A stretch of 64,000 bases of DNA, taken from NCBI RefSeq assembly GCF_001713395.1, contig NZ_CP016450.1, positions 992,001 to 1,056,000 on the forward strand, read 5' to 3'. Below are positions 37,589-45,705 of the stretch, piece after piece; position 1 is the first letter of the stretch; each line of letters starts with the position of its first letter. Source of the DNA: Sinorhizobium sp. RAC02. GTDB lineage: Bacteria > Pseudomonadota > Alphaproteobacteria > Rhizobiales > Rhizobiaceae. A model generated the notes under the pieces. That model was given only the letters and a program-made list of their open reading frames with translations, was not told the origin of the DNA and ran no database searches. A program made the position numbers and the translations under genes.

Positions 37589-37886
37589 AACTCTATCTTA
37601 TCCGGTTAAAGCTTTGATTTAGCGTCGGAATGAGCAGATATGACCAAACGATTTCGAGTGGCGCGTGATCGAACCTTTCTCCCCATGACGGGCTGTATAA
37701 GGAATGCGGCAAGCTTTGGAACAACTGCTTAGCAGGCATGTTGAGTGGAAGGGGTGCCAAGTGATTGGGCGATTTCCTTTTCCGGTATCTCCAGATCGAC
37801 GCGCTTCCTCTGGACTTGTTCTGCTGTTGCCGGACAGTTCGCTCGCTTCGCAATGCGCTTAAGGACCCATTTCTGCACGCGGTTTC

Positions 37887-38354
37887 TCATTTCAATATGC
37901 GATTTTTTCTCGCGTAATTAGCGCGTGCAAGGATGAACTCTCGACTCCACACATCAATGGCATGATAACCGCGATCCAGCATTTCCTGAAGGGAAGTGTC
38001 CGATCCTATCTTTTCGACCCGAACCCACTGATTGCGAGGATAATCCGGCCCGAAGGCGGCAATCAGTTGCGTCAAGCTGACCGCATAGGCGCGTAGTTCC
38101 ATTTCCTGCAACGCGTCACGAACACAGGGAGCCAAAGCGCCGGATGCGTTTTCGAAGAACTGTGGGAGGCCGCCATTGGCGACTTCCCCGTCGAAAATAG
38201 CCGTAGCGTAGAGGTAGACATAAGCCTGCCCGAAACGCGCGACCGTCGCCGGAATGAGCACGTTTTCGACCGAAATGCCGCGCTCGGCCTGCTCAATCCC
38301 TTGCTTGAGAAGCCAGTCATCAAGAGCGCCAAGATCATCATACGGCACTGTCAT
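37887..38354 (-). CDS. DUF4375 (DMP19-like) protein, likely immunity-type
   Basis: A 155-residue protein with the DUF4375 signature VANGGLPQFFENASGALA near residue 62, followed by the helical VRDALQEMELRAYAVSL. The family includes DNA-mimic DMP19 and is often found beside polymorphic toxins as an immunity protein. The start MTVPYDDLGALDDW at 38354 has GGAG six bases before it. Confidence 0.72.
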   Translation of the reverse strand: MTVPYDDLGALDDWLLKQGIEQAERGISVENVLIPATVARFGQAYVYLYATAIFDGEVANGGLPQFFENASGALAPCVRDALQEMELRAYAVSLTQLIAAFGPDYPRNQWVRVEKIGSDTSLQEMLDRGYHAIDVWSREFILARANYARKNRILK

Positions 38355-38583
38355 CTCACTCCAAGTTAGCCGAGCCGTCAACGCGAGTTGTTGATATTAT
38401 GAAATCGCGAAAGCATCAAATGGTCGAGTCAACCGGCGCGGTCGTTTCGACATAGGAAAGCCTCGCACATCAAGGGAAAATTCTCTGGCTCGTTCCGGCC
38501 TCGTCGACAAAAGGTGCGAGCGCTTGATAGGCCAAAAATGAGGCCGACTAAGCTGATAGTCGGAACCGGGAGGGCTTACTGAA

Positions 38584-38961
38584 TTGACCGAGGATTTGGT
38601 ATATGAGGAAATTCCGAGGATGAGTGCGCGGGAAATAGAAACCGCACTCGGAGGGGATGATGTTGATACGACGTGTGATGCGGTTTTGAGTGCAGCGTTA
38701 TATTTTGACGATTGGAGAGGATCGCAGAGAATATGTTTGAAAGCTCTCGCGCACAAAAGCGATGTATTGAAAAGATGCGCAATTATCGGCTTAGGACATA
38801 TTGTGAGAATTCATGGGAACATTGATATCGATGTCGTGAGCACGGAGCTTCATAAGTTCTCTCGGAATGAGTTTCTTTCGGGATATATTGAAAATCTGCA
38901 AAGCGACATAAACATCTTCTATCGCAGGCCTCGCGGCGATGGCGCTCGGGGTAACCTTTAG
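38584..38961 (+). CDS. HEAT-repeat-like small protein, possible immunity protein
   Basis: A 125-residue helical protein with CDAVLSAALYFDDWRGSQRI and RCAIIGLGHIVRIHGNID, the arrangement of short HEAT-like proteins often coded next to toxins. It is clearly richer in A+T than its neighbours and is the only plus-strand gene of the run. A TTG start at 38584 follows GGGAGGG. The last dozen residues overlap the start of another frame and may not be original. Confidence 0.6.
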   Translation: MTEDLVYEEIPRMSAREIETALGGDDVDTTCDAVLSAALYFDDWRGSQRICLKALAHKSDVLKRCAIIGLGHIVRIHGNIDIDVVSTELHKFSRNEFLSGYIENLQSDINIFYRRPRGDGARGNL

Positions 38962-39040
38962 CGAGGCGCTGAAGCGGACAGGGATGGTGCTGATCGGGGA
39001 GGGGGTGACCGTCGTCGGCGGCAGCCAAAGGGTGGCATAG
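38912..39040 (+). pseudogene. C-terminal fragment of an unidentified protein
   Basis: Forty-two codons in a second frame, with LAAMALGVTFSEALKRTGMV and LIGEGVTVVGGSQRVA, then stop. The composition is GC-rich and coding-like, unlike the A+T-rich gene it abuts. There is no start codon or upstream part, so it is a remnant joined to the preceding gene. Confidence 0.45.
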
Positions 39041-39049
39041 AGCGAGCGC

Positions 39050-39301
39050 TTAGCCCTCTATAAAATCTTCTCTTGCCAATTGCCATTCGTCCCAGCACTT
39101 CTCAGGGTCGACGTCGAGATACCCACGTTTCGCATCCATCTTGCGGGCAACATCTGGAGGAACCGCGACTGCTTTGCAGGTGTCGCGAATTTCGATGACC
39201 TCTTCCTCTGTAAGCAGGCTTCCTTTAGCTCGCTCACGGTTGAGTAGGATGGCAATAAGGCTCGGCACTGGATAGATAATAAGGTCTTCGTTCTCGCTCA
39301 T
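39050..39301 (-). CDS. Small protein of unknown function
   Basis: An 83-residue acidic protein: YPVPSLIAILLNRERAKGS, then LTEEEVIEIRDTCKAVAVP and DPEKCWDEWQ. Short relatives of this pattern are found near toxin-immunity genes in other bacteria, but no name is known to me. Confidence 0.6.
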   Translation of the reverse strand: MSENEDLIIYPVPSLIAILLNRERAKGSLLTEEEVIEIRDTCKAVAVPPDVARKMDAKRGYLDVDPEKCWDEWQLAREDFIEG

Positions 39302-39432
39302 TGGAAACTCTTCAAGGCAACTGGACCCGTCAATATCACATAGGCGATATTAGTGCCATGCGCGCTATCGGGGCGTAGGCCCACGAAAAAGCCTACGCGG
39401 ACTTCAAGAGCCGAGCATCGCTGCAAGCAGGT

Positions 39433-39960
39433 TTACTCCATTTCCGCCGCTTCACGGACGAGTCTATTGGCGAAAGAAATTCCACCGTAGGTGAGTTCAC
39501 CGAACTCAAATCCAAATCCATTTGAGCAACGAATAAGCCCCGCCATCAGAAGAAAACCTGCCTTCCACTCATCGACCGACGATCTGAACGTCAATGTCAT
39601 TACATAATCGCCATATTTAAAGCTCGGCACGTCCGGGCCTAGTTTTCTGAGTTCAGTATTCAAATCGAGAGGCGCGAGGTCATTTATTCCCGTAGGAGTG
39701 ACAGTCTGGTCGTTCTCAACTTTCAATCCGTAAGCAAAAGATTCGGTGGCGGTAAACCGTATGATCGACGCTTCGAGCTGGATCAGCTTTCCTTTGTATT
39801 CGGCGACTAGGCTGCCGTCCGTGTCGCGAAGCGGAGCGTTGGTGCTGATTAGCGTTGTTTGAAGGCGGACTGGGTAGTCCAGGCCAGCCAGACATTCATT
39901 CACAGCTGCCGCAGCCGGCCAATCGGCTTCGTGTATTGCAACGTAATAACTCGCGCCCAT
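39433..39960 (-). CDS. Protein of unknown function, possible immunity protein
   Basis: A 175-residue protein starting MGASYYVAIHEADWPAAAAV. Middle and C-terminal segments are strand-rich: GKLIQLEASIIRFTATES, YVMTLTFRSSVDEWKAGF, GFGFEFGELTYGG. No signal peptide or membrane segment. Not recognised. It lies in the same minus-strand run as the DUF4375 gene. Confidence 0.6.
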   Translation of the reverse strand: MGASYYVAIHEADWPAAAAVNECLAGLDYPVRLQTTLISTNAPLRDTDGSLVAEYKGKLIQLEASIIRFTATESFAYGLKVENDQTVTPTGINDLAPLDLNTELRKLGPDVPSFKYGDYVMTLTFRSSVDEWKAGFLLMAGLIRCSNGFGFEFGELTYGGISFANRLVREAAEME

Positions 39961-40091
39961 TTAACTGCAGCTCCCTCTACGAGAGGTTGACCTAGCACAT
40001 AATGCCGAGTTGTGAAGGGCAAACATTAGTCGCGGAAATCAGCGCCAATGGCCGCTTGTGGTGCCAAGTCGCCTTCCATGAAATAGACACC

Positions 40092-40200
40092 CTACTCTAT
40101 CTCCCGGAAGCTCCCCGCCTGAAACAGCGTCCCAGTCTCTACGGTCGGATAAACACACCCGCCTCTTTCGCGGCCCTGATAAAGGCCTGCCGCTCCTCGG
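40092..40200 (-). pseudogene. Two overlapping decayed C-termini (DUF982-like and TLFQAG)
   Basis: One frame ends ERQAFIRAAKEAGVFIRP then stop at 40139; the next frame continues TVETGTLFQAGSFREIE then stop at 40092. A related TLFQAGELLEMK end is found at 41867. They look like pieces of one ancestral C-terminus split by a frameshift. Confidence 0.45.
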
Positions 40201-40235
40201 CGGGCTGTGCCTTCTCTTCACGCTCCCAAACAAAA

Positions 40236-40253
40236 GCCCCGCCGGAGCGGGGC
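40236..40253 (-). terminator. Minus-strand terminator
   Basis: GCCCCGC and GCGGGGC pair around CGGA-type loop; the minus strand continues TTTTGTTTGG. Confidence 0.75.
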
Positions 40254-40358
40254 AAGGCATGCGGATCCAGTGACACGCGCGACTCCCGGCGGGCTACGGC
40301 GATTTTATCACGGGACGCGCGGGGGTAAAGGATGGCAAGAACAGGCAGTACGATGCCC

Positions 40359-40592
40359 TCAACCATTTAGGTTTATCAGGGGCTTTATCAGACGAAGTCT
40401 GTTCCCCTCCAACAACTTAATCTCATGTGCGGCTTCCATGCGATAGAGCCGATTTATGATTTGATCTTGAGTAAACCCCTGTTCCATCAGGGCACTTCCT
40501 ACGACAAGAAGGCTGACCGGATTGTCCGGTGCTGCCTGTAGTGAAGATAGTACGTCGGCCATGGCGGCTTTAAGTTCGTCGTCTGCGCGCAT
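40359..40592 (-). CDS. Small protein of unknown function
   Basis: A 77-residue product from ATG at 40592 (MRADDELKAAMADVLSSLQA); an ATG at 40613 would add seven residues. GFTQDQIINRLYRMEAAHEI looks like a helix-turn-helix or winged-helix segment. The family is unknown. Confidence 0.5.
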   Translation of the reverse strand: MRADDELKAAMADVLSSLQAAPDNPVSLLVVGSALMEQGFTQDQIINRLYRMEAAHEIKLLEGNRLRLIKPLINLNG

Positions 40593-40723
40593 ATCCTCTC
40601 TTCCATGAGACATCGCTGAAGAACAATCGCGCAGATAATGCGCGTGGTTTTGCAAAGTTCCCGCCCCACGTCATCATCTCGAATGTGACCGTCTTCTCCC
40701 AAACTCCCTGATCCATGGATGCC

Positions 40724-40876
40724 TCACTGCTCGCCGGTTGCGGCGACAGCGTCGATGTTGATTTCTGTCGGGGCGGTATTCCCATCGCCGAAGAGAGGCA
40801 TAATCAAAATAGAGCCGAGGATCACTATGAACATCGACAACAGGCATAGGCCAATAATGTTGATGCGGTGGGGCAT
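40724..40876 (-). CDS. 50-residue single-span membrane protein
   Basis: MPHRINIIGLCLLSMFIVIL opens a protein with one membrane helix and an acidic periplasmic tail (NIDAVAATGEQ). The ribosome-binding site is weak. Unknown function. Confidence 0.55.
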   Translation of the reverse strand: MPHRINIIGLCLLSMFIVILGSILIMPLFGDGNTAPTEINIDAVAATGEQ

Positions 40877-40895
40877 TTTCTACCTGAAAACAAAG

Positions 40896-40915
40896 GCCCC
40901 GCACTGAGGCGGGGC
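40896..40915 (-). terminator. Hairpin upstream of the small membrane protein gene
   Basis: GCCCCGC pairs with GCGGGGC; the minus strand continues CTTTGTTTTC. It sits 20 bases before the start codon, so it could be an upstream terminator or an attenuator. Confidence 0.55.
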
Positions 40916-41118
40916 AGGAGGCTGAACTAATAGTGGCGCTGGCAGAACGAGCGAGGCTGCGAATGGTTCCCTTCCGCCCCATGAAGAGATTGAGAGCGAG
41001 CCACGCCGCCGCGGCATTGCGACATCTCGATTGCGGGCGTTGCCGTCTGTTCTCAGCGCTTTGATACCGGTATCGTTTTCTCGTATCTCTACCAGATTGC
41101 AATTCAAAGGTGATTTGA

Positions 41119-41814
41119 ATGAAAAAGAACATCCTGATCGTCGGAGGCAGTTCCGGAGTCGGGCTTGAACTCGCTCGGCATTATGTCAACGAAGGTCATC
41201 GGGTGTGCTTTACAGGGCGCAAAGATCCTGGCTTGGCGAATGCGCAGTTCTTCAAACTGTCTATTACGGCTTCTGTGGATGATCTTTCCAAGGGGATCAG
41301 CAACCTCACCGCCAGCTTTCAAGACGTGCATACGCTCGTCTACGCCGCTGGATTTCTGCAGCGCGGATCTATCGAAACACTGGATGATGAGGCGCTTACG
41401 ACAATGACCAATGTGGGGCTGTTGGCTCCGATGATGCTGGCGGCGCGTCTGAAGCCTATTGCCCCGACGCCATTGAAGCTGCTGCTGATCACATCAAGCT
41501 CTCAATATACGCCAAGGCCGCAAGAGCCTGCCTATTCGGCAACGAAGGCCGGCATGGCCATGCTCGGCGCTTCGCTTGTACGTGATCCAGGGTTTGGGAA
41601 GGTGCTCGTCGCCGCTCCCTCTGGTATCCGTACGCCGTTCTGGGAGAAAACAGAGGAGGATACCAGCACTATGCTGGACCCGGTCTGGACAGCCGAACAA
41701 ATCGTGGCCCTTTCCGGAGGATCCTTCAAATACAGGTATGCAAAGCTTCTGAGGCATCCAGCGCGGGTCGAAGTTGTCGAAACACTCGACAACGATTTCG
41801 CCTTCATCGATTGA
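41119..41814 (+). CDS. Short-chain dehydrogenase/reductase
   Basis: A 231-residue SDR. The NAD(P)-binding motif is ILIVGGSSGVGLELARHY at the N-terminus, with Arg in FTGRKDP that favours NADPH. The catalytic part is LLLITSSSQYTPRPQEPAYS with the Tyr-x-x-x-Lys in YSATKAG. The substrate is unknown. It stands alone in the island. Confidence 0.88.
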   Translation: MKKNILIVGGSSGVGLELARHYVNEGHRVCFTGRKDPGLANAQFFKLSITASVDDLSKGISNLTASFQDVHTLVYAAGFLQRGSIETLDDEALTTMTNVGLLAPMMLAARLKPIAPTPLKLLLITSSSQYTPRPQEPAYSATKAGMAMLGASLVRDPGFGKVLVAAPSGIRTPFWEKTEEDTSTMLDPVWTAEQIVALSGGSFKYRYAKLLRHPARVEVVETLDNDFAFID

Positions 41815-41866
41815 AACCACGATGTCCACCATCGACGCGAAGCTACCGCCACGTCGTGGCTGCGTT

Positions 41867-41962
41867 CTACTTCATCTCCAGCAATTCGCCTGCCTGAAAT
41901 AGTGTCGTCGGCGGGCGGACAATTCCTTAGCTGTCGATCGGAGCCAACGCCGCCATTTCCTG
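41867..41962 (-). pseudogene. Decayed C-terminus with the TLFQAG motif
   Basis: Reads RRQEMAALAPIDS, stop, GIVRPPTTLFQAGELLEMK, stop. The in-frame stop in the middle marks it as a remnant. It resembles the fragment at 40092-40138. Confidence 0.4.
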
Positions 41963-41999
41963 GCGACGCGTGGCGGGGAGCCTAGGGCTAAGGCACCAA

Positions 42000-43616
42000 T
42001 CAGATCACAAAGAAGTCAGCGGCTGTTAGCGTTGGCGTTCCCGACAACGTTGCGAATTTCACCGCTGCGTATGTGCTTCCAGAACCATCACGGTCGAAGA
42101 ATAAGCCTCCGGTGTCGGAGTTGTAGAGGATGCGGTCACTGGCGTCCTTCGGCCCCAGCGTGATATCCTTGAACATGCTCGACGCCAATTGTCCGACCGC
42201 AAGGCCGAGGAAGACTGCATTGTCGATCTGCATCACGTCATCGACGTGACTGAAGTCCGTGATCTTGTCGACGTTCGTGCCGGCGTTCAGAGCAGTATTG
42301 AAAACGAACGTGTCTTTGCCTGCTCCGCCTGTCACGGTATCGTTGCCATTGCCGCCGATCAGGATGTTGCTGCCACTATTCCCGATCATGGTGTTGTTGA
42401 GAGAGTTTCCGCCGGCGTTGATGTTCGCCACGCCAGTCAGGGTTACATTGTCGACATTGGCGGTCATGGTCCAGCTGACTGAAGACTTAACCAGGTCCGT
42501 ACCACCTCCTGCAGCCTCGATCACACGATCCAGTGCATCGTCGAGGAAATAGGTGTCCGACCCGCTGCCACCATAAAGCCGGTCGATGCCCGCGCCTCCG
42601 GCCAGAGAATCGTCGCCTTCGCCGCCAAGAAGAATATCATCACCGCCACCTCCAGTGAGACGGTCGTTGCCCGAGTCGCCGTCGAGCACGTTTGCGCCGT
42701 TATTGCCCCAGATGTCGTTGGCAAGTGCGTTACCGAAGCCGTTGACATAACCCGAGCCTGTGAGAATGAGCTTCTCGACATTCGGGCCCAACTCGTAAGT
42801 GACAGATGCCTTGACTAGATCAATGCCCTCGTTTGTCTTTTCGGAGATTTGGTCTGCGGAGGTGTCGACCACATAAGTGTCATTGCCCTTACCGCCGATC
42901 ATCATGTCCGCACCAGCTTTCCCGTCCAGGACGTTGTTCGCGCTGTTGCCGGTGAGGACGTTGGCGCCGGAATTTCCGGTCCCGTTGATCGCCAACGAAC
43001 CGGTGAGCGTCAGCCGCTCAACATTGGCACCGAGGGTGTAGCTGAATGAGGATTTCACCAGGTCAGTGCCTTCGCCTTTGACCTCAATCACCTGGTCACC
43101 CACATCATCGACGATGTAGGTGTCGTTCCCCGCGCCGCCGTAGAGAGTGTCCTTGCCTGCGCCGCCATCCAACGTATCGTTTCCGGCAGCGCCTTCTATG
43201 AAGTCGCCTCCGCCGCCTCCGGAAAGCACGTCGCCATCTGCAGATCCGAATACGACATCAACGGCTTGGGTCCCGGTGAACAGTGCTTTTAATGAGAAAA
43301 GGGTCGTATTGAAGGTGAAATTCACTTCTGTGCCATCACCCCAGTCCGTCACGCTGTATTCACTCTGATACGTCACGCCAGACGTCAGGGCTGCTGTGAA
43401 ATCCACGTACAAAGGGCGGTCGCCACCGTATGACTGGTAAGCCGAACCGTAGGTGTCACCAATACCGGCGAATGCCTCACCTTCAAAAACAATAAAACCG
43501 GCTTCCTCGTCTTCCCATCCCCAAAGATCATAGTGTAACGAAACAGCAACTGTTGTCCCGCTTCGCGTGAGTGCGAACTCTGGTGATTTGCCAGTAACCT
43601 GATCGAAAAGCTTCAT
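42000..43616 (-). CDS. RTX calcium-binding repeat protein, probably secreted by a type I system
   Basis: A 538-residue acidic protein without an N-terminal signal peptide. Residues 1-120 are a unique beta-rich domain. From about 125 there are four blocks of RTX nonapeptides (GGAGNDTYIVDD, GGKGNDTYVVDT, GGSGSDTYFLDD, GGNGNDTVTGGAGKDTF). Between them are three copies of a roughly 110-residue unit seen in LGANVERLTLTG, LGPNVEKLILTG and TANVDNVTLTG. The C-terminus ends TLTAADFFVI, the hydrophobic tail typical of type I secretion signals. No ABC transporter or membrane fusion gene is nearby. Confidence 0.9.
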   Translation of the reverse strand: MKLFDQVTGKSPEFALTRSGTTVAVSLHYDLWGWEDEEAGFIVFEGEAFAGIGDTYGSAYQSYGGDRPLYVDFTAALTSGVTYQSEYSVTDWGDGTEVNFTFNTTLFSLKALFTGTQAVDVVFGSADGDVLSGGGGGDFIEGAAGNDTLDGGAGKDTLYGGAGNDTYIVDDVGDQVIEVKGEGTDLVKSSFSYTLGANVERLTLTGSLAINGTGNSGANVLTGNSANNVLDGKAGADMMIGGKGNDTYVVDTSADQISEKTNEGIDLVKASVTYELGPNVEKLILTGSGYVNGFGNALANDIWGNNGANVLDGDSGNDRLTGGGGDDILLGGEGDDSLAGGAGIDRLYGGSGSDTYFLDDALDRVIEAAGGGTDLVKSSVSWTMTANVDNVTLTGVANINAGGNSLNNTMIGNSGSNILIGGNGNDTVTGGAGKDTFVFNTALNAGTNVDKITDFSHVDDVMQIDNAVFLGLAVGQLASSMFKDITLGPKDASDRILYNSDTGGLFFDRDGSGSTYAAVKFATLSGTPTLTAADFFVI

Positions 43617-44084
43617 CCTAGGATCCTATCGGGTGTTGCTGCCGCGTGGAGCGATATGATTTACAACTACACGAAGAACGAGCGTTCGGGGATGGATTTT
43701 TTTGGTTGGGGGCCGGCGCCGTACGAAGGACAGCATCTAATCCGACCGTCCGTCTTTGTGAATGCTGTGAGCACCACAAGCTAGCTCGTTGCTATCGTCG
43801 TTGACCCTCTGAACGGCTTACCCAACGACGCAATTTATGCCTCCCTTCTACACAAAAAAGGGCCCCGCTGGGGACGTCGGGGCTAAAGGCTTGATCAGCG
43901 CAGCTAGATAATCGCAGCCGGGTCAGGTTTGTTCCGTGCAGTCGTCGCGGTCTCCCTCAGGACCAAAAAGTCCAGATTCGACATCCGGCCAAAAGCGCGT
44001 ACAGTGATGGGATGGACGGCATGTGTTACGGGCGCCGTCATTGAGAGCTGTTCCGCTTCCGCCCCAATAAGAGAGGGGTCGGCT
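43617..44084. other. Upstream region of the RTX gene
   Basis: About 470 bases without a supported gene, containing the terminator at 43854-43884. The RTX promoter is presumably in 43617-43850. Confidence 0.5.
43854..43884 (-). terminator. Minus-strand terminator upstream of the RTX gene
   Basis: GCCCCG and CGGGGC form the stem; the minus strand continues CCTTTTTTG. It shields the RTX gene from transcription coming from the right. Confidence 0.75.
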
Positions 44085-44366
44085 ATGAATAGTCACTCCA
44101 CCAAATGCGCCTATCAACCCGATGAACTCGGTTCATTGCAGGCAATTTTCAACGAAGTAACCGGTCAGGATTGGTTCCCACGCTCTCCCGAGATCCGCGA
44201 AAGCTTTGCGAGATACCTTTTCAGTTCGTTTCCGGATGGCGATTTTGATCCGACCGTGCACCGCTCCGTCGTGGAGGAAACTGCGCGCAGTATTTGCCAG
44301 GGGAACAAGGAGGAAACCTCGATGAGGATCGCCCCAGAGCATCCGCGCGAAGATGCGTTCGACTGA
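44085..44366 (+). CDS. Small conserved-looking protein of unknown function
   Basis: A 93-residue helical protein: MNSHSTKCAYQPDELGSLQA, then FPRSPEIRESFARYLFSSF. Rhizobial genomes have many short proteins of this type, with a helix before a Y/F-rich segment. GAGAGGGG precedes the ATG. The function is unknown. Confidence 0.6.
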   Translation: MNSHSTKCAYQPDELGSLQAIFNEVTGQDWFPRSPEIRESFARYLFSSFPDGDFDPTVHRSVVEETARSICQGNKEETSMRIAPEHPREDAFD

Positions 44367-44742
44367 GGTCGGCGTTCAGTTACTGACTGAGATAAATCTC
44401 CAGCGCCAGCCAAGCCGCCGCACCATTCAAGACCGCCGCCGTCGAGCGGCAGCCCGGAACTGCGGCTCGAAGGCCTTCGCAACATCTCCCGTATCGTTGG
44501 AACTTGGTTGGATAAGCGAAATTTAGTGCAATCAATTAGAGCTTAGTGGGCTGTAGCGACCCTTACCACTGTGGCGCACTTTTGCGGAGCGCCATTTGAG
44601 TCTGCTCCCAGTATACAGAAATCCCAGACCTCGTTATCGTTGACTCCTTAGAGTGTAAGGTCTTCCGTCCGGAATGTGCACTCGGGTTGATGATGTCAAT
44701 AAAGGCCACCCGTACTAAATAAATCACTACGGCTCTCGACTC
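44367..44742. other. Intergenic region with a small decayed coding fragment
   Basis: About 375 bases. On the minus strand 44389-44440 reads AVLNGAAAWLALEIYLSQ then stop, similar to NAAAAWLALNLFMGRKGT on the minus strand near 40970-41010. No intact gene is seen. Confidence 0.4.
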
Positions 44743-45300
44743 TTGCGATTTTCAGGCGCAGATTCAAAGTACAGAAAAACGGGGAAATATCTGTTGCCAA
44801 CTAAATCCTCGGACTCCCAATACCGCGAAGCCATATCGATAACGAAATGGCTATTCGTTCTCCTATTTTTCGCAATTGTGCCACTTGCCTTTTTAAAATT
44901 TGCAGAATTTTCACTAATAAATGTCATGAGCAGCGAGGATAGAGCGACAGCGTCGGAATTTAGTAAAGACCTTCCATTGATAACTCTCGCTTTCTGGAGT
45001 GGAACAATGGGAACTATTGTCGCGTATGTCTATCAACGTCTTAACAACACTATCCCTCAACAAAGGCTTATATACCCGATAGCTCGATTTCTCTTCGGTG
45101 GGATAGTCAGAGCTGCATCGTATTTCGTCATTCGATCTGGATTCATAATAAAGCTACTTTATCCAAAGCTGGAAGCAGCGGCCCTCGAGGCAAGTCAATT
45201 AATTGACTATCGCCCGGTCGTGGCTGTCGCCGTGATCTCTGGTCTCTTAGCCCCCACGATCGTGCGGGCGTTCCAAAAAAAGGCAGATGACACCGCATAG
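44743..45300 (+). CDS. A+T-rich membrane protein of unknown function
   Basis: A 185-residue protein with three or four hydrophobic segments (WLFVLLFFAIVPLAFLKFA, LPLITLAFWSGTMGTIVAYV, PVVAVAVISGLLAPTIV). Its codon use is far more A+T-rich than the neighbouring genes, a sign of recent transfer. The TTG start at 44743 lacks a visible ribosome-binding site, so the true start may be later. Confidence 0.6.
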   Translation: MRFSGADSKYRKTGKYLLPTKSSDSQYREAISITKWLFVLLFFAIVPLAFLKFAEFSLINVMSSEDRATASEFSKDLPLITLAFWSGTMGTIVAYVYQRLNNTIPQQRLIYPIARFLFGGIVRAASYFVIRSGFIIKLLYPKLEAAALEASQLIDYRPVVAVAVISGLLAPTIVRAFQKKADDTA

Positions 45301-45705
45301 TCAAAGTGTGACCGTCATCGAGGGCCGACCAGTCTTACTTCTCCTTAGGGCACCTAGCGTACTTGCGTTGCCAAGCCCTTTCCCCACCCACGCTAGTTCC
45401 GCTCGGCGCTGGGTCGCCACCCTCGCGTAAAGCCGGAGCTAATTGCGCGATCGGCCAGTTGAAGCTGCCATCGCAGATAAGCGCAGTCAGCCAGGAGCGT
45501 CGCGACTGCCGCTCGGGCGTTTCCGCCGTGCCAAGCCAGGGATTCGTCGACTTCGTTGCGAGGCTCGTGAGATTCTGCGCGCACGTTTCCGTTCTCCAGT
45601 GTTGCTGCCACAGCAGGCATTCGTTCCGGTTTCGAGATGTTGCTAGTATGTTCTCGCTAGGAAGGGAGTCAAGGAGGTCGGGAAGATATTCCTATGGATT
45701 GGTCT
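45301..45705. other. Intergenic region without a supported gene
   Basis: About 400 bases between two convergent membrane-protein genes. Open frames present on both strands have no recognisable character. Confidence 0.4.

Larger units (their letters stand above)
39961..40358. other. Gap holding decayed gene ends and a terminator
   Basis: About 400 bases with no intact gene. It contains the TLFQAG and DUF982-like fragments at 40092-40200 and the hairpin at 40236-40253. Confidence 0.5.
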
